The notes: generated by a model from the letters alone, not told the origin. Shown: positions 26,531 to 35,838, numbered from the stretch's first letter. The stretch: DNA of 64,000 bases from Rhodosalinus halophilus (GCF_003298775.1 NZ_QNTQ01000004.1:1-64000); one strand, 5' to 3'. Program-made: numbers and translations.

Positions 26531-26552
26531 GCGAAACGAAAGAAAACGAAAG
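26531..26552. promoter_or_regulatory. Direct-repeat operator upstream of glpD, GlpR-like
   Basis: ACGAAAG occurs at 26536-26542 and 26546-26552, exactly 10 bases apart, with GCGAAAC at 26531-26537 as a third, overlapping unit. Opposite-strand units lie at 26563-26575 (CGTTCGTTTTCGC), next to a TTGACG -35 candidate at 26559-26564. Direct repeats of CGAAA type are typical of DeoR-family regulators such as GlpR, which binds upstream of glycerol-3-phosphate genes. No glpR is in the window. Confidence 0.6.
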
Positions 26553-26613
26553 CTCGTCTTGACGTTCGTTTTCGCATGAGGCTTTCTGCGCACTGAAACG
26601 CGCAGGAGGCCCC

Positions 26614-28218
26614 ATGCCCGCGCCAGAGACCTTCACCGGCGAAGCCACCGACGATCTCTTCGTGATCGGCGGCGGGATCAACGGCTGCGGGATCGCCCGC
26701 GACGCCGCCGGGCGCGGGCTTTCCGTGACACTGGCCGAGACGGGCGACCTGGGTGGCGCGACCTCCTCGGCTTCGACCAAGCTCTTTCACGGCGGGTTGC
26801 GCTATCTGGAGTATTTCGAGTTCCGCCTGGTGCGCGCCGCGCTGCGCGAACGCGAGGTGCTGCGCGCAGCGATGCCGCAAATCGCCTGGCCACTGCGCTT
26901 CGTCCTGCCGCTCGCGCCGGATATGCGCTTCGATGCGGAGACGCCCGCCTCCCGTCTCGTCGCCCGGGCGATGCCCTGGACCCGCGGCCGGCGCCCGGCA
27001 TGGATGATCCGCGCCGGTCTCTTCCTCTACGATCACATGAGCCGTCGACGGCTGCTGCCCGGCACGAGCGCGCTTGACCTCGGCCGCGCGCCCGAGGGCG
27101 CGCCGCTGCGCGAGGGGCTGCGGCGCGCTTTCGCCTATTCCGACGTCTGGGTGGACGATGCGCGCCTCGTCATCGCGAACGCGAGGGACGCAGCGGCCCT
27201 GGGCGCCACGATTCTGCCGCGCACCCGAGTCCTATGGGCCCAAGCCGAGGACGGCCTCTGGCATGTCAGGTTGCGCGACATGGAGACGGGGGCAGAGCGC
27301 ACGCGCACCGCACGCGCGCTCGTCAACGCCGCCGGGCCCTGGGCAGGCGAGGTTCTGCGCAGCGCAATCGGGCGCGAGACCCGCGCGCGAGTCCGGCTGG
27401 TGCGCGGCAGCCACCTGGTGACGCGGCGACTCTACGCCCACGACAGCGCCTACATCCTGCAAGGTCCGGACGGCCGCGTGGTTTTCGTCATCCCCTATGA
27501 GCGCGACTTCACGCTGATCGGCACGACCGACGCCCCGCATCCCGATCCGGACACCGCGCCTCTCTGCACGGAAGCCGAAACGGCGTATCTGCTGGATTTC
27601 GCGAACCGCTGGCTGCGGCGGCCGCTGGACCGCGACGACGTGGTCTGGAGCTTTGCGGGCGTCCGGCCGCTCTATGACGACGGGGCGGCCTCCGATACCG
27701 CGGCCACGCGCGACTACGTGCTCGAGCGCGACACCGCCGCCGGCGCGCCGCTGCTTTCGGTCTTCGGCGGCAAGATCACGACCTACCGGCGCCTTGCCGA
27801 AGACGCGCTGGCCGCGCTCGCCCCCGATCTCGCGGGACTCGGCCCCGCCTGGACCGCGGGCGTCCCCCTGCCAGGGGCGGGCTTCGCGCCCGAGGCGGTG
27901 GGCGCGGAGATCGCGGCGCTGCGCGGCGACTATCCCTTCCTGTCGCAGGACTGGGCCCTGCGCCTGTTTCGCGCCTACGGTCGCGAAGCACGAGAGCTGC
28001 TGGGCGATGCGACGGAGGCGGCCGATCTCGGCCGCGACTTCGGCGCGACGCTGACCGAGGCGGAACTGGACTGGATGCTGCGTCGGGAATATGCCCGGAC
28101 GGCGGAGGACGCGCTCTGGCGCCGCAGCAAGCTGGGCCTCCGGCTGGAAGCGGACGCGCAGGCGGCGGTCGCTGACTGGATCGAGTCCGCGCGACGGGTC
28201 CGGGCGGCGGCGGAGTAG
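26614..28218 (+). CDS. glpD: Aerobic glycerol-3-phosphate dehydrogenase
   Basis: FAD enzyme at the cytoplasmic membrane that oxidises glycerol-3-phosphate to dihydroxyacetone phosphate and feeds electrons to quinone. The 534 residues begin with the FAD motif [19 protein letters not shown] (about 13-31), then [24 protein letters not shown] and the C-terminal helical domain. GCAGGAGGCC (AGGAGG at 26604-26609) gives an excellent site for ATG 26614. It is followed 31 bases later by glpK, so glycerol is phosphorylated and oxidised by one operon, preceded by GlpR-like repeats. glpF is not in the window. Confidence 0.96.
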   Translation: MPAPETFTGEATDDLFVIGGGINGCGIARDAAGRGLSVTLAETGDLGGATSSASTKLFHGGLRYLEYFEFRLVRAALREREVLRAAMPQIAWPLRFVLPLAPDMRFDAETPASRLVARAMPWTRGRRPAWMIRAGLFLYDHMSRRRLLPGTSALDLGRAPEGAPLREGLRRAFAYSDVWVDDARLVIANARDAAALGATILPRTRVLWAQAEDGLWHVRLRDMETGAERTRTARALVNAAGPWAGEVLRSAIGRETRARVRLVRGSHLVTRRLYAHDSAYILQGPDGRVVFVIPYERDFTLIGTTDAPHPDPDTAPLCTEAETAYLLDFANRWLRRPLDRDDVVWSFAGVRPLYDDGAASDTAATRDYVLERDTAAGAPLLSVFGGKITTYRRLAEDALAALAPDLAGLGPAWTAGVPLPGAGFAPEAVGAEIAALRGDYPFLSQDWALRLFRAYGREARELLGDATEAADLGRDFGATLTEAELDWMLRREYARTAEDALWRRSKLGLRLEADAQAAVADWIESARRVRAAAE

Positions 28219-28249
28219 CGCCCTTCGCGCAGGCCGAGGGAGGGCAGGC

Positions 28250-29734
28250 ATGGGGCACATTCTCGCCATCGACCAGGGCACCACGTCGAGCCGCGCGATC
28301 GTCTTCGACGCTGCGTTGCGGCCCGTGGCGCAGGCCGGCCGCGAGTTCGCGCAACACTACCCGGCGCCCGGATGGGTCGAGCACGACCCCGACGAGCTCT
28401 TCGACACCTGCCTCGAAAGCGCGCAGGCGGCGCTCGCCCGCGCAGGGCTCGCGGCGGGCGACCTCGCAGGCATCGGGATCACGAACCAGCGCGAGACCAC
28501 ACTCTTGTGGGACCGTGAGAATGGCCGGCCGGTGCATCGCGCCATCGTCTGGCAGGACAGGCGGACGGCCGAGAGCTGCCATGCGCTGACCACGGCCGGG
28601 CACGAACCGATGGTAACTGAGAAAAGCGGCCTCGTCCTCGACCCCTATTTCAGCGCGACGAAGCTCGCATGGCTGCTCGACCGCGACTCGAATATGCGTG
28701 CGGTGGCCGAGGCGGGGCGGCTCGCCTTCGGCACCGTGGACAGTTGGCTGATCTGGCGGCTCACGGACGGGCGCGTGCACGCCACCGACGCCACCAACGC
28801 GTCCCGAACGATGCTGTGGGATATCCGTGAAAACCGCTGGTCGCCAGAGCTGTGCGCGCTCTTCCGCATCCCCGAGGCGGTGCTGCCGGAGGTGCGCGAC
28901 TGCGCCGCGGATTTCGGCACGACGGACGCGCGCGTTCTTGGCGCCGCCGTCCCGATCCTCGGCGTCGCGGGCGACCAGCAGGCCGCCGCGATGGGGCAGG
29001 CCTGTTTCCGGCCGGGGATGCTGAAGGCCACCTACGGCACCGGCTGCTTCGCCCTGCTCAACACCGGCGAAGCCGCGGTGCCCTCGTCCAACCGGCTGCT
29101 CACCACGGTCGCCGCGCGGCTCGACGGGCGGACGACCTATGCGCTCGAGGGCGCAATCTTCGTGGCCGGCGCGGCGGTGCAGTGGCTGCGCGACGGGCTG
29201 GGTGTGCTGGGCCGCGCTTCGGAAGCCGACACGCTGGCCGCGCGCGCCGATCCCGCGCAGGAGGTGATGCTCGTGCCTGCCTTCACCGGACTCGGCGCGC
29301 CGTGGTGGGCGCCCGAGGCCCGCGGCGCGCTTTTCGGGCTGACGCGCAACGCCGGCCCGGCCGAACTCGCCCGCGCGGCGCTGGAGAGCGCGGGCTACCA
29401 GACGCGCGACCTGCTCGACGCGATGCGCGCCGACTGGCCTGACGCACCGGAGGCGGTGCTGCGGGTGGACGGCGGCATGAGCGCGAGCCAGCACGCTATG
29501 CAGTTCCTCGCAGACATCCTGGGCGCGCCGGTGGAGCGGCCCGAGGTGCTGGAGACCACTGCGCTGGGCGCCGCCTGGCTCGCCGGGCGGCGGGCGGGGC
29601 TCTATCCGCCGGAGGCCGAGATGGCCGCCCGCTGGCATGCCGAGCGACGCTTCCTCCCCGCAATGGCAGAGGAGGAGCGCGCGCGGCGGCACGCCCGCTG
29701 GCGCCGCGCCGTCGAAGCGGTGCTCTCGGTCTGA
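28250..29734 (+). CDS. glpK: Glycerol kinase
   Basis: Phosphorylates glycerol to sn-glycerol-3-phosphate with ATP in the cytoplasm. The 494-residue FGGY-family kinase shows the start [18 protein letters not shown], the substrate motif [36 protein letters not shown] (ATP loop) and [29 protein letters not shown] at 28235-28243 precedes ATG 28250. Second gene of the glpD-glpK operon; converges with the sulfatase-type gene 57 bases away. Confidence 0.96.
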   Translation: MGHILAIDQGTTSSRAIVFDAALRPVAQAGREFAQHYPAPGWVEHDPDELFDTCLESAQAALARAGLAAGDLAGIGITNQRETTLLWDRENGRPVHRAIVWQDRRTAESCHALTTAGHEPMVTEKSGLVLDPYFSATKLAWLLDRDSNMRAVAEAGRLAFGTVDSWLIWRLTDGRVHATDATNASRTMLWDIRENRWSPELCALFRIPEAVLPEVRDCAADFGTTDARVLGAAVPILGVAGDQQAAAMGQACFRPGMLKATYGTGCFALLNTGEAAVPSSNRLLTTVAARLDGRTTYALEGAIFVAGAAVQWLRDGLGVLGRASEADTLAARADPAQEVMLVPAFTGLGAPWWAPEARGALFGLTRNAGPAELARAALESAGYQTRDLLDAMRADWPDAPEAVLRVDGGMSASQHAMQFLADILGAPVERPEVLETTALGAAWLAGRRAGLYPPEAEMAARWHAERRFLPAMAEEERARRHARWRRAVEAVLSV

Positions 29735-29791
29735 GACGCGGCGCTCGACGCGCGGCCTCGCGAGGACTGACCGCAGGGAAGGACGAGCGCC

Positions 29792-31291
29792 TTAGCCGGC
29801 CGGCCAGTCCCAGACCGCACGGTTGGCGAGCGTCCGGTCCATCAGCCGCGCGCGGTCTGCGATGAGCGCCTCGGCGGCAGCGAGCCGCGCGCCCGCCATG
29901 GCGGGATCGTCGGCGCGGTTGCGCAGGCAGCCCGGATCCTCCGAAAGGTCGTAGAGCGCGGGCGGCAGCCCGGGGCTGGCCACATAGAGGTGCCGGTCGT
30001 CGCGCCGGCATTGCAGCACGCAGTCCTCAGGCGCCAGGCCATAGTCCGCCGCGCGCGGCCCGAGCAGAAGACGGAAGTCGAACTCCCAGAGTGCAGCGTC
30101 GCGCCAGTCCGCCGGCCGCTCCCCCCGAACGAAGGGCAGGAGCGAGGCGCCGTCCACCGCCTGCCCCGGCGCCACGCCCATGAGCTCGGCCAGTGTCGGG
30201 AAGATGTCCACCGCCGAGGTGAAGGCCTCGACGTACCCGCCGCCGGCCTGCCCCGGCAGCCGCAGGATCAACGGTATCCGGTAACTCTCCTCGAAGAAGC
30301 CGCCCTTGCCGAGCATCCAGTGATCGCCCAGCATCTCGCCGTGGTCCGAGGTGAAGACCACCACCGTTTCGTCCCATTGGCCGGCCGCGCGCAGCGCATC
30401 GACGAGGCGCCCGATCTGCGCGTCCACCTCCGAGATCATCCCGGCATAGATCGCGCGCAGCCGGGCGAAGTCGCGCGCGGTCAGATCGCGGGCGAGCCCG
30501 CGTCCGCCCACGACGAAATCCGACAGTTCCTGGAAGCCTTGGATCGCGGCGACGAAGGGGTGCTGCGCGGCCTCGTCCGCGGGGCTGTCCGCGCGCACCG
30601 GAGGCGGCAAGGCGTCCTCGGCATACATCGAGGCGTAAGGCTCCGGCACGACAAAGGGCGGATGCGGGCGCAGGAAACTCAGATGCGCGAACCAGGGGCG
30701 GCCGTCCTCCTGCTCGTTCAGCCAGGCGAGGAATGCCTCCGTCAGAAAGGCGGTCTGGGTCTCGTCGGCGCCGTAGGACGGCGGGCGGCGCGAGATCGTC
30801 TCGCCCGGCTCGCCCGGGCTCGCGTGCCGCGCGGCCGGATCCGCCACCGGGTGCCCGCGGCCGCGCAACCAGGTGATCCAGGGCCACTCCGCCTCGTCGA
30901 GGCCCTGCCGCAGGTGGAAGCCCGGCAGAACGCCCTCGAAGGTGGCGCGCGCGGGATCGGCCGGGGCGAGGTGCCGCGGATCGGGCGCGGTGTCGGTGTA
31001 GCCGAAGAGCGTGGGCAGATAGCCCGCGCGCCGGGCCGCGAGCGCGAGATTGTCGAAGCGCGCGTCGAGGCCCGCACCGTTCCACACGACCCGGTGGTTC
31101 ATCTGATAAAGGCCCGTGTGCAGGGAGGCGCGCGCCGGCGAGCAGGGCGCGCAGGGCGCATGGTGGCGGGCGAAGAGCGTGCCCTCGGCGGCCAGCGCAT
31201 CGAGCGCCGGGGTGCGCACGGGAAAGCCAAGAGCGCCCAGCCAGTCGCCGCGCCACTGGTCCGCCGTGATGAGCAGGATATTGGGCCGCAT
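29792..31291 (-). CDS. Sulfatase-family hydrolase (arylsulfatase / phosphonate monoester hydrolase type)
   Basis: A 499-residue alkaline-phosphatase-superfamily hydrolase. Metal ligands: NILLITADQWRGD (D11), then the formylglycine motif C50-S-P-A-R54 followed by ASLHTG, and FTSDHGEMLGDHWMLGKG (Asp-His). Cys50 must be converted to formylglycine by an FGE-type enzyme, not seen here. No signal peptide, so it is cytoplasmic; this and the CSPAR motif favour the phosphonate monoester hydrolase/phosphodiesterase subgroup over exported arylsulfatases. Natural substrate unknown. It ends next to glpK, which leaves open a link with glycerol phosphodiesters, unproven. Confidence 0.87.
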   Translation of the reverse strand: MRPNILLITADQWRGDWLGALGFPVRTPALDALAAEGTLFARHHAPCAPCSPARASLHTGLYQMNHRVVWNGAGLDARFDNLALAARRAGYLPTLFGYTDTAPDPRHLAPADPARATFEGVLPGFHLRQGLDEAEWPWITWLRGRGHPVADPAARHASPGEPGETISRRPPSYGADETQTAFLTEAFLAWLNEQEDGRPWFAHLSFLRPHPPFVVPEPYASMYAEDALPPPVRADSPADEAAQHPFVAAIQGFQELSDFVVGGRGLARDLTARDFARLRAIYAGMISEVDAQIGRLVDALRAAGQWDETVVVFTSDHGEMLGDHWMLGKGGFFEESYRIPLILRLPGQAGGGYVEAFTSAVDIFPTLAELMGVAPGQAVDGASLLPFVRGERPADWRDAALWEFDFRLLLGPRAADYGLAPEDCVLQCRRDDRHLYVASPGLPPALYDLSEDPGCLRNRADDPAMAGARLAAAEALIADRARLMDRTLANRAVWDWPAG

Positions 31292-31432
31292 TGTCCGTTT
31301 CCCTCTGTTTCCCGTGGGCAGTCTGTGCGCAGGCGACGGGGCAGCGCCACCCGGCGCGAGGCGCGATACGCTCGGGCTGTGGCATGCGCATGACAGACGC
31401 GGGCGGATCAGGCGCGCCTCGGGGGCCCTGCG

Positions 31433-32404
31433 TCAGCCGTCGGGCGCAGCGAAGCTGTGCCGCGCGCGCCCGGCGGCCTTGGAGGCGTAAAGCCCGCGAT
31501 CGGCGTCGGCGAGCATGCGCGCGGGGTCGGGGCGGGCGTAGTCCCAGGACAGCGCGCTGCCCGCGCTGGCCGAGATGCGCGCCTGCCGTCCGTCGAAGAA
31601 CACCGGCTCTTCGATGCGGCGGATCAGGCGCTCCGCGACATGCGCGACCTGATCCCGCTCGCCTGGCTCGCCCAGGACGATGACGAATTCGTCGCCGCCG
31701 ACGCGGGCCACCGTATCGGCCGCGCGCGTTTCCTCGACGAGCAGGCGGGCCACCTGCTGCAGCACGTGGTCGCCCGCGGCGTGCCCCATGCTGTCGTTGA
31801 CCGCCTTGAAGTAATCGAGATCCAGTTGCATCACCGCGAACCGCGCCCCGCGCTCGACGAGGCGGGCGAGAACGTGATCGAGCGCGCGACGGTTCTTGAG
31901 CCCCGTGAGCGTGTCGGTGAAGGCCTGCTCCTCGGCCGCGATCATCGCGCCCTGCAGGCGCAGGTTCAGCTTGCGCGACGCCTCCATCGCGGCGGATTTC
32001 GCCTCGACCAGATAGAGCATTTCCATGGCGAGGTCGGTCGCTGCGAAATCCGTGTTGGTCAGGGCATAGTCGCGCACCGCGTCGAGGATCGAGATGCCGA
32101 AGGAGAGATTAAGAATCGCGCCCCGCTCGCCCGGCAGCGGCACGAGCACGCCCTTGAGCTTGGTGCGCGGCGCGGCGCGCAGCCGCAGATGCAGGCGCAT
32201 CCGCGCGTGGGCGAACAGATCGTCGATACCCGCGAGGGCGCGCGGGCGCGTGACCTCGAAGACCTCGAAGGCGTCACGGCCAGGCAGCGTATCCTCGGGC
32301 CGAAGCTTGACCAGCGTGGGACCGGCATGGGCGATGCAGCCCCGCCTGTCGAGGATCGCGTGCAGCGGGCAGAGCGCATCGAGGACGTCCGGGCAGGCCT
32401 CCAT
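31433..32404 (-). CDS. HNOBA-GGDEF diguanylate cyclase, partner of H-NOX-like protein
   Basis: A 323-residue cytoplasmic protein. Residues about 8-140 form an H-NOX-associated (HNOBA) PAS-like domain (CPLHAILDRRGCIAHAGPTL, then FEVTRPRA). A coiled-coil signalling helix (about 140-170) leads to a GGDEF cyclase domain (about 170-315). GGDEF is intact in RVGGDEFVIVLG, and RAAD five residues before it is a complete inhibitory site, so it should make c-di-GMP with product feedback. Its ATG lies 5 bases after the stop of the H-NOX-like gene, so the two form one operon and probably one sensor-output pair. Confidence 0.9.
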   Translation of the reverse strand: MEACPDVLDALCPLHAILDRRGCIAHAGPTLVKLRPEDTLPGRDAFEVFEVTRPRALAGIDDLFAHARMRLHLRLRAAPRTKLKGVLVPLPGERGAILNLSFGISILDAVRDYALTNTDFAATDLAMEMLYLVEAKSAAMEASRKLNLRLQGAMIAAEEQAFTDTLTGLKNRRALDHVLARLVERGARFAVMQLDLDYFKAVNDSMGHAAGDHVLQQVARLLVEETRAADTVARVGGDEFVIVLGEPGERDQVAHVAERLIRRIEEPVFFDGRQARISASAGSALSWDYARPDPARMLADADRGLYASKAAGRARHSFAAPDG

Positions 32405-32409
32405 CGCGC

Positions 32410-32997
32410 TCAGCCGGCGCCGCCGCCCAGCTCGAAGCGCCGGCCCTCGGCATAGGCTGTCGCATAGAGGGTGATCTCTATCGCGTCGCGACCGGGTCCG
32501 GCGGGCCGCAGTTCGGTGAAGACGAGCGCGCCGTAGTCGTCGGCCATCGCCCGCAGCACGCCGAGCAGCACCGGGCCGAACCCCTCTTGCTGCGCATGGA
32601 CGTGAAGGGTGTAGTGACCCGGCCGGTGCTCGACCAGATCGAGCGCCGGTAGGACGAGGTCCGAGACGGCGAGTCGCGCGCGTTCGGGCAGATCGTCGAG
32701 CGAGTGCAGGAAATCGAGGAAGGTGACGCCCCCGAAGCGCAGGAGCCGCCGCACGGCCTCCGCCTGCGGATGCGAGACGAGATAGGTTCCGATGTCCTCG
32801 AGCAGCTCGTCGCGCGCCTTGGCGAGCTCGCGGCAGGCGGCGTCGAGCACCCGCGGCGTCAGCTCCTCGGGGTAGGTCATCATCGCCTCGAACTCGGAAA
32901 AGCCGAGATCGGCACGATGCGTGACCGCGATCCAGGCATCGCGCCCGTAGGTGTCGGCCACGAAACACTGGATCGCCCTGTTGATCAGCCCGTGCAT
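32410..32997 (-). CDS. H-NOX-like protein lacking the usual heme-binding residues
   Basis: A 195-residue H-NOX (heme nitric oxide/oxygen binding) homologue. The start MHGLINRAIQCFVADTYG, LLEDIGTYLVSHP, RRLLRFGGVTFLDFL and LLGVLRAMADDYGALV match the fold throughout. However, the segment that normally reads LD-x-L-H with the proximal heme histidine reads LDDLPERARL here (Pro104), and the YxSxR propionate motif aligns with V133, A135 and Q137. It may therefore not bind heme in the standard way. ATG 32997 follows GGGAGA; GTG 33012 is an alternative start. It is coupled to the HNOBA-GGDEF gene, so some signal still seems to be relayed to c-di-GMP. Confidence 0.85.
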   Translation of the reverse strand: MHGLINRAIQCFVADTYGRDAWIAVTHRADLGFSEFEAMMTYPEELTPRVLDAACRELAKARDELLEDIGTYLVSHPQAEAVRRLLRFGGVTFLDFLHSLDDLPERARLAVSDLVLPALDLVEHRPGHYTLHVHAQQEGFGPVLLGVLRAMADDYGALVFTELRPAGPGRDAIEITLYATAYAEGRRFELGGGAG

Positions 32998-33086
32998 CCC
33001 TGCGTCTCCCACTCTGGGCGGGCAGTCTGGCCAACGGGCGTTAAGAAGCGCTCAATATCCTCAATTGGCGACACATCGCCGAGCGC

Positions 33087-34667
33087 TCAGAAGTCGGTCG
33101 GGGCACCGCCCTCGGCCTTGCGACGGCTCACGAAGGCCTCCAGCTCCTCGCGCACCGCCACGTCCATCGCAGGCGGCTCGAAGCTCGCCACGATCTCCTT
33201 CCAGACGCGGTGCGCGCGCTCGACGGTCCAGACGGCGCCCGCCGCCTCCCAGGCCTCGTAGTTCTTCCAGTCGCTCAGGAACGGCTGGTAGAAGGCGCTG
33301 GCGTAGCGCTCCTGCGTGTGCTGCGTGCCGAAGAAGTGGCCCTGATGGCCGACCTCGCGGATCGCGTCGAGGGCGATGGCGTCGGGTGTCGTGTCGCACA
33401 GCGCCGGCTCCATGTAGCGCTGGATCTGCTGGACGATCTCGCAGTCCATGACGAACTTCTCGGGGCTGGCGATCAGCCCGCCCTCGAGCCAGCCGGCGGC
33501 GTGATAGACCATGTTCGCGCCGGCCTGAACGGCCGACCAGAGGCTGTTGGAGGTCTCCCACATCGCCTGCCCGTCGGGCACGTTGGCCGCACAGACGCCG
33601 GAGGCGCGCATCGGCAGCCCGTAGAAGCGGGCGAGCTGGCCGGTCATCTGCGTCGCCCGCATGTATTCCGGCGTGCCGAAGGCGGGCGCGCCCGATTTCA
33701 TGTCCACGTTCGAGGTGAAGGTGCCGATGGCGGTGCAGGCCCCCGGGCGGATCGCCTGCGCCAGCACCACGGCCGAGAGCGCCTCGGCCAGGCTTTGCGC
33801 GACGGCGCCGGCCATCGTCACGGGCGCCATCGCGCCGGCCAGCGTGAAGGGTGTGACCACCAGCCCCTGGTTGCGGCGCGCCAGCCGCATCCAGCCGTCG
33901 AGCATCGGGAAATCATGCTTGAGCGGCGAGGTGGAATTGATGTTGGTGTACATCTTCGGGCCGGACTCGAACTCCTCGTCCGAGTATTGGCCGGCGATGC
34001 GCACCATCTCCATCACGTCGTCCACCCGCTCGGCGCCCAGCGAATAGGCGTGCATCGCCTTGTCGGTGAGCGTGAGCTTGTCGTAGAGCACGTCGAGGTG
34101 CCGCACCGAGGGGTGCAGGTCCACCGGCTCGACCGGGTAGCCGCCGGCGAAGTGGATGCAGTCGAAATACTGGGTGAGCTTGAGCAGCGTGCGGCACTGT
34201 TCGCGAGTGCCCGGCATCTTCCGGCCGAGGTCCAGATCCCAGTAGTTCGGCGGCGACGAGACGTTGCCGAAGAGAATGTAGCGGCCGCCCATCGTGATCC
34301 GGCGGTCAGGGTTGCGCGGCGTGATGTCCCACTGCGCGGGGCATTTCGCCACCATCTCCATCACGAGCGCGCGGTCCATGCGGACCACATCGCCATCGAC
34401 CTCGCAGCCCGCAGCGCGCAGGATATCCACCGCCTCGGGGTGGAGAAAGGCGATGCCGATCTCTTCGAGGATGCGCATCGCCCCGTCGTGGATCGCCTGC
34501 ACGCCGTCGGCGTCGAGCGGCTCGACCGGCCGGTCGGGGTTGACGGGCAGGCGCCAGGGCGGCTGATCGATCACCGCCGAGCCGCGCCGGGCGGCGTTGC
34601 CGGCGCGGCCGCCGCCACGTCGGCGGCGCGGCGCGGGATCCTGGGCGCTCTGGGCATCGCGTTGCAT
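33087..34667 (-). CDS. MttB-like methyltransferase (non-pyrrolysine type)
   Basis: A 526-residue member of the trimethylamine methyltransferase (MttB) superfamily, which moves a methyl group from a methylated amine to a corrinoid protein. Typical stretches are GAMRILEEIGIAF, NPDRRITMGGRYILFGN, ANVPDGQAMWETSN, GANMVYHAAGWLEGG and HTQERYASAFYQPFLSDW. There is no in-frame UAG, so it is not a pyrrolysine enzyme; relatives act on glycine betaine or other quaternary amines. The corrinoid protein and methylcorrinoid:THF methyltransferase usually found nearby are absent here. The N terminus is Arg-rich. ACAGGAGCC precedes ATG 34667. Confidence 0.88.
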   Translation of the reverse strand: MQRDAQSAQDPAPRRRRGGGRAGNAARRGSAVIDQPPWRLPVNPDRPVEPLDADGVQAIHDGAMRILEEIGIAFLHPEAVDILRAAGCEVDGDVVRMDRALVMEMVAKCPAQWDITPRNPDRRITMGGRYILFGNVSSPPNYWDLDLGRKMPGTREQCRTLLKLTQYFDCIHFAGGYPVEPVDLHPSVRHLDVLYDKLTLTDKAMHAYSLGAERVDDVMEMVRIAGQYSDEEFESGPKMYTNINSTSPLKHDFPMLDGWMRLARRNQGLVVTPFTLAGAMAPVTMAGAVAQSLAEALSAVVLAQAIRPGACTAIGTFTSNVDMKSGAPAFGTPEYMRATQMTGQLARFYGLPMRASGVCAANVPDGQAMWETSNSLWSAVQAGANMVYHAAGWLEGGLIASPEKFVMDCEIVQQIQRYMEPALCDTTPDAIALDAIREVGHQGHFFGTQHTQERYASAFYQPFLSDWKNYEAWEAAGAVWTVERAHRVWKEIVASFEPPAMDVAVREELEAFVSRRKAEGGAPTDF

Positions 34668-34855
34668 GGCTGGCTCCTGTCGCGTTTGCGGGCATTGAAC
34701 GCACTCGCGCGGCCGGATCGCGTGTCTGGATGCGACGGCCGACGTCGGAAACGGGCGGATGACGGTCGCCTGCGCGGCAGCGCGCGGCGCGCGCCCAGGC
34801 ACGGACCGCATGAGCGGAGGAGCGGCCCTGACTCGCGTGCGCCTGTTCGGTCGGC

Positions 34856-35557
34856 TCAGCCGCGCGTCAGCCACGCCGGCAGATGCCCGATGTCGGGCAG
34901 CACGGCATCGGCATGGGGCGCGAGGTCATTCGCCTCGGCCGGGCCGGTCAGGACACCGACCACCTGCATTCCCGCCGCGCGACCGGCGTGCAGGTCGTGC
35001 AGGCTGTCGCCGACCATGACCACCTGCGCGGGCTCGAGCGCGACTGCCCGCGCGAAGGCCAGAAGCGGCGCGGGATCGGGCTTTGCGCCGTGGCCGCTGT
35101 CCGCCCCCGCCATCCAGTCGAAGGCCGCCTCGATCTCCGCCGCCAGCAGATGGGCGCGGGCGGCGAGCTCGCTGTCGTTGGTCATGACGCCGAGGCGCAG
35201 CCCCATCTCGCGCAGCCGCTCCATCAGCGGCGCAAGCGGCACCGCGGGGGCGAGCGGCGCCTCGGCGGCCCGGGCTGCGAGCCAGGGCTCGAGCGCGACG
35301 GCCTCGGCGCCGGGCAGCACGGTGGCGACGAGCTCCGCGACCTCGCGGTTGGTGCCGGCGATCACGGGGCTGTCACGGTGGAACCGGCGCTCGGCGAGAT
35401 CGAAGCCGAGCGCCCGTGCGACCGACTGCGCAAGGGCGGCATCACCTGCGGCGAGTTCCTCGATAACCTCCGCGGCGAAGGCCGACCAGGTGGCGTGAAA
35501 TCCGAAGAGCGTGCCGTCCTTGTCGAAGAGCACTGCGCCGGCGCGACGCGCGCTCAT
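34856..35557 (-). CDS. HAD-superfamily phosphatase, phosphoglycolate-phosphatase-like
   Basis: A 233-residue HAD hydrolase. Motif I is FDKDGTLF with nucleophile D12 and acid/base D14; motif II is GVMTNDS; motif III is KPDPAPLL; motif IV is MVGDSLHDLHAG. A helical cap domain lies between I and II (about 20-95). The layout fits phosphoglycolate phosphatase and related small-molecule phosphatases, but the substrate is open. Its start overlaps the stop of the DUF3572 gene by 4 bases (ATGA). Confidence 0.9.
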   Translation of the reverse strand: MSARRAGAVLFDKDGTLFGFHATWSAFAAEVIEELAAGDAALAQSVARALGFDLAERRFHRDSPVIAGTNREVAELVATVLPGAEAVALEPWLAARAAEAPLAPAVPLAPLMERLREMGLRLGVMTNDSELAARAHLLAAEIEAAFDWMAGADSGHGAKPDPAPLLAFARAVALEPAQVVMVGDSLHDLHAGRAAGMQVVGVLTGPAEANDLAPHADAVLPDIGHLPAWLTRG

Positions 35558-35838
35558 GTCCAGTGGGTCTGCACGCCGCCGGGCAGCGCGGCGCGCGCGG
35601 CCGCGGGCGTGCCGTAGTCGTGGCCGGTGGCGTCGCAGAAGCCGGTGACCCAGGCGTCGTCTTGCATCAGGAAATCGAGCACCGCCGCCAGTAGTTCGGG
35701 CTCTCCCGCCCCGCTGCGCAGATCCGCCGCGCCGATGCCGGTGCTGCCCATGAACACGTCGAGAAGCGCGCCGTCCCCGGCGATCCAGCCCAGCGCCTCG
35801 GCAGCCACCGCCTCGGCCCGATCCCTCCCAAGCGCCAT
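35554..35838 (-). CDS. DUF3572 family protein
   Basis: A 94-residue acidic, helical protein matching DUF3572 (AEALGWIAGD, FMGSTGIGAADLR, VLDFLMQDDAWVTGFC). Function unknown. It runs divergently from the PleD-like cyclase gene across 78 bases and overlaps the HAD gene by 4 bases. DUF3572 genes commonly adjoin pleD-type genes in alphaproteobacteria. Confidence 0.85.
   Translation of the reverse strand: MALGRDRAEAVAAEALGWIAGDGALLDVFMGSTGIGAADLRSGAGEPELLAAVLDFLMQDDAWVTGFCDATGHDYGTPAAARAALPGGVQTHWT

Noticed and set aside
33087-34667. Pyrrolysine-containing MttB
   Set aside because: No in-frame UAG codon occurs in the coding sequence.
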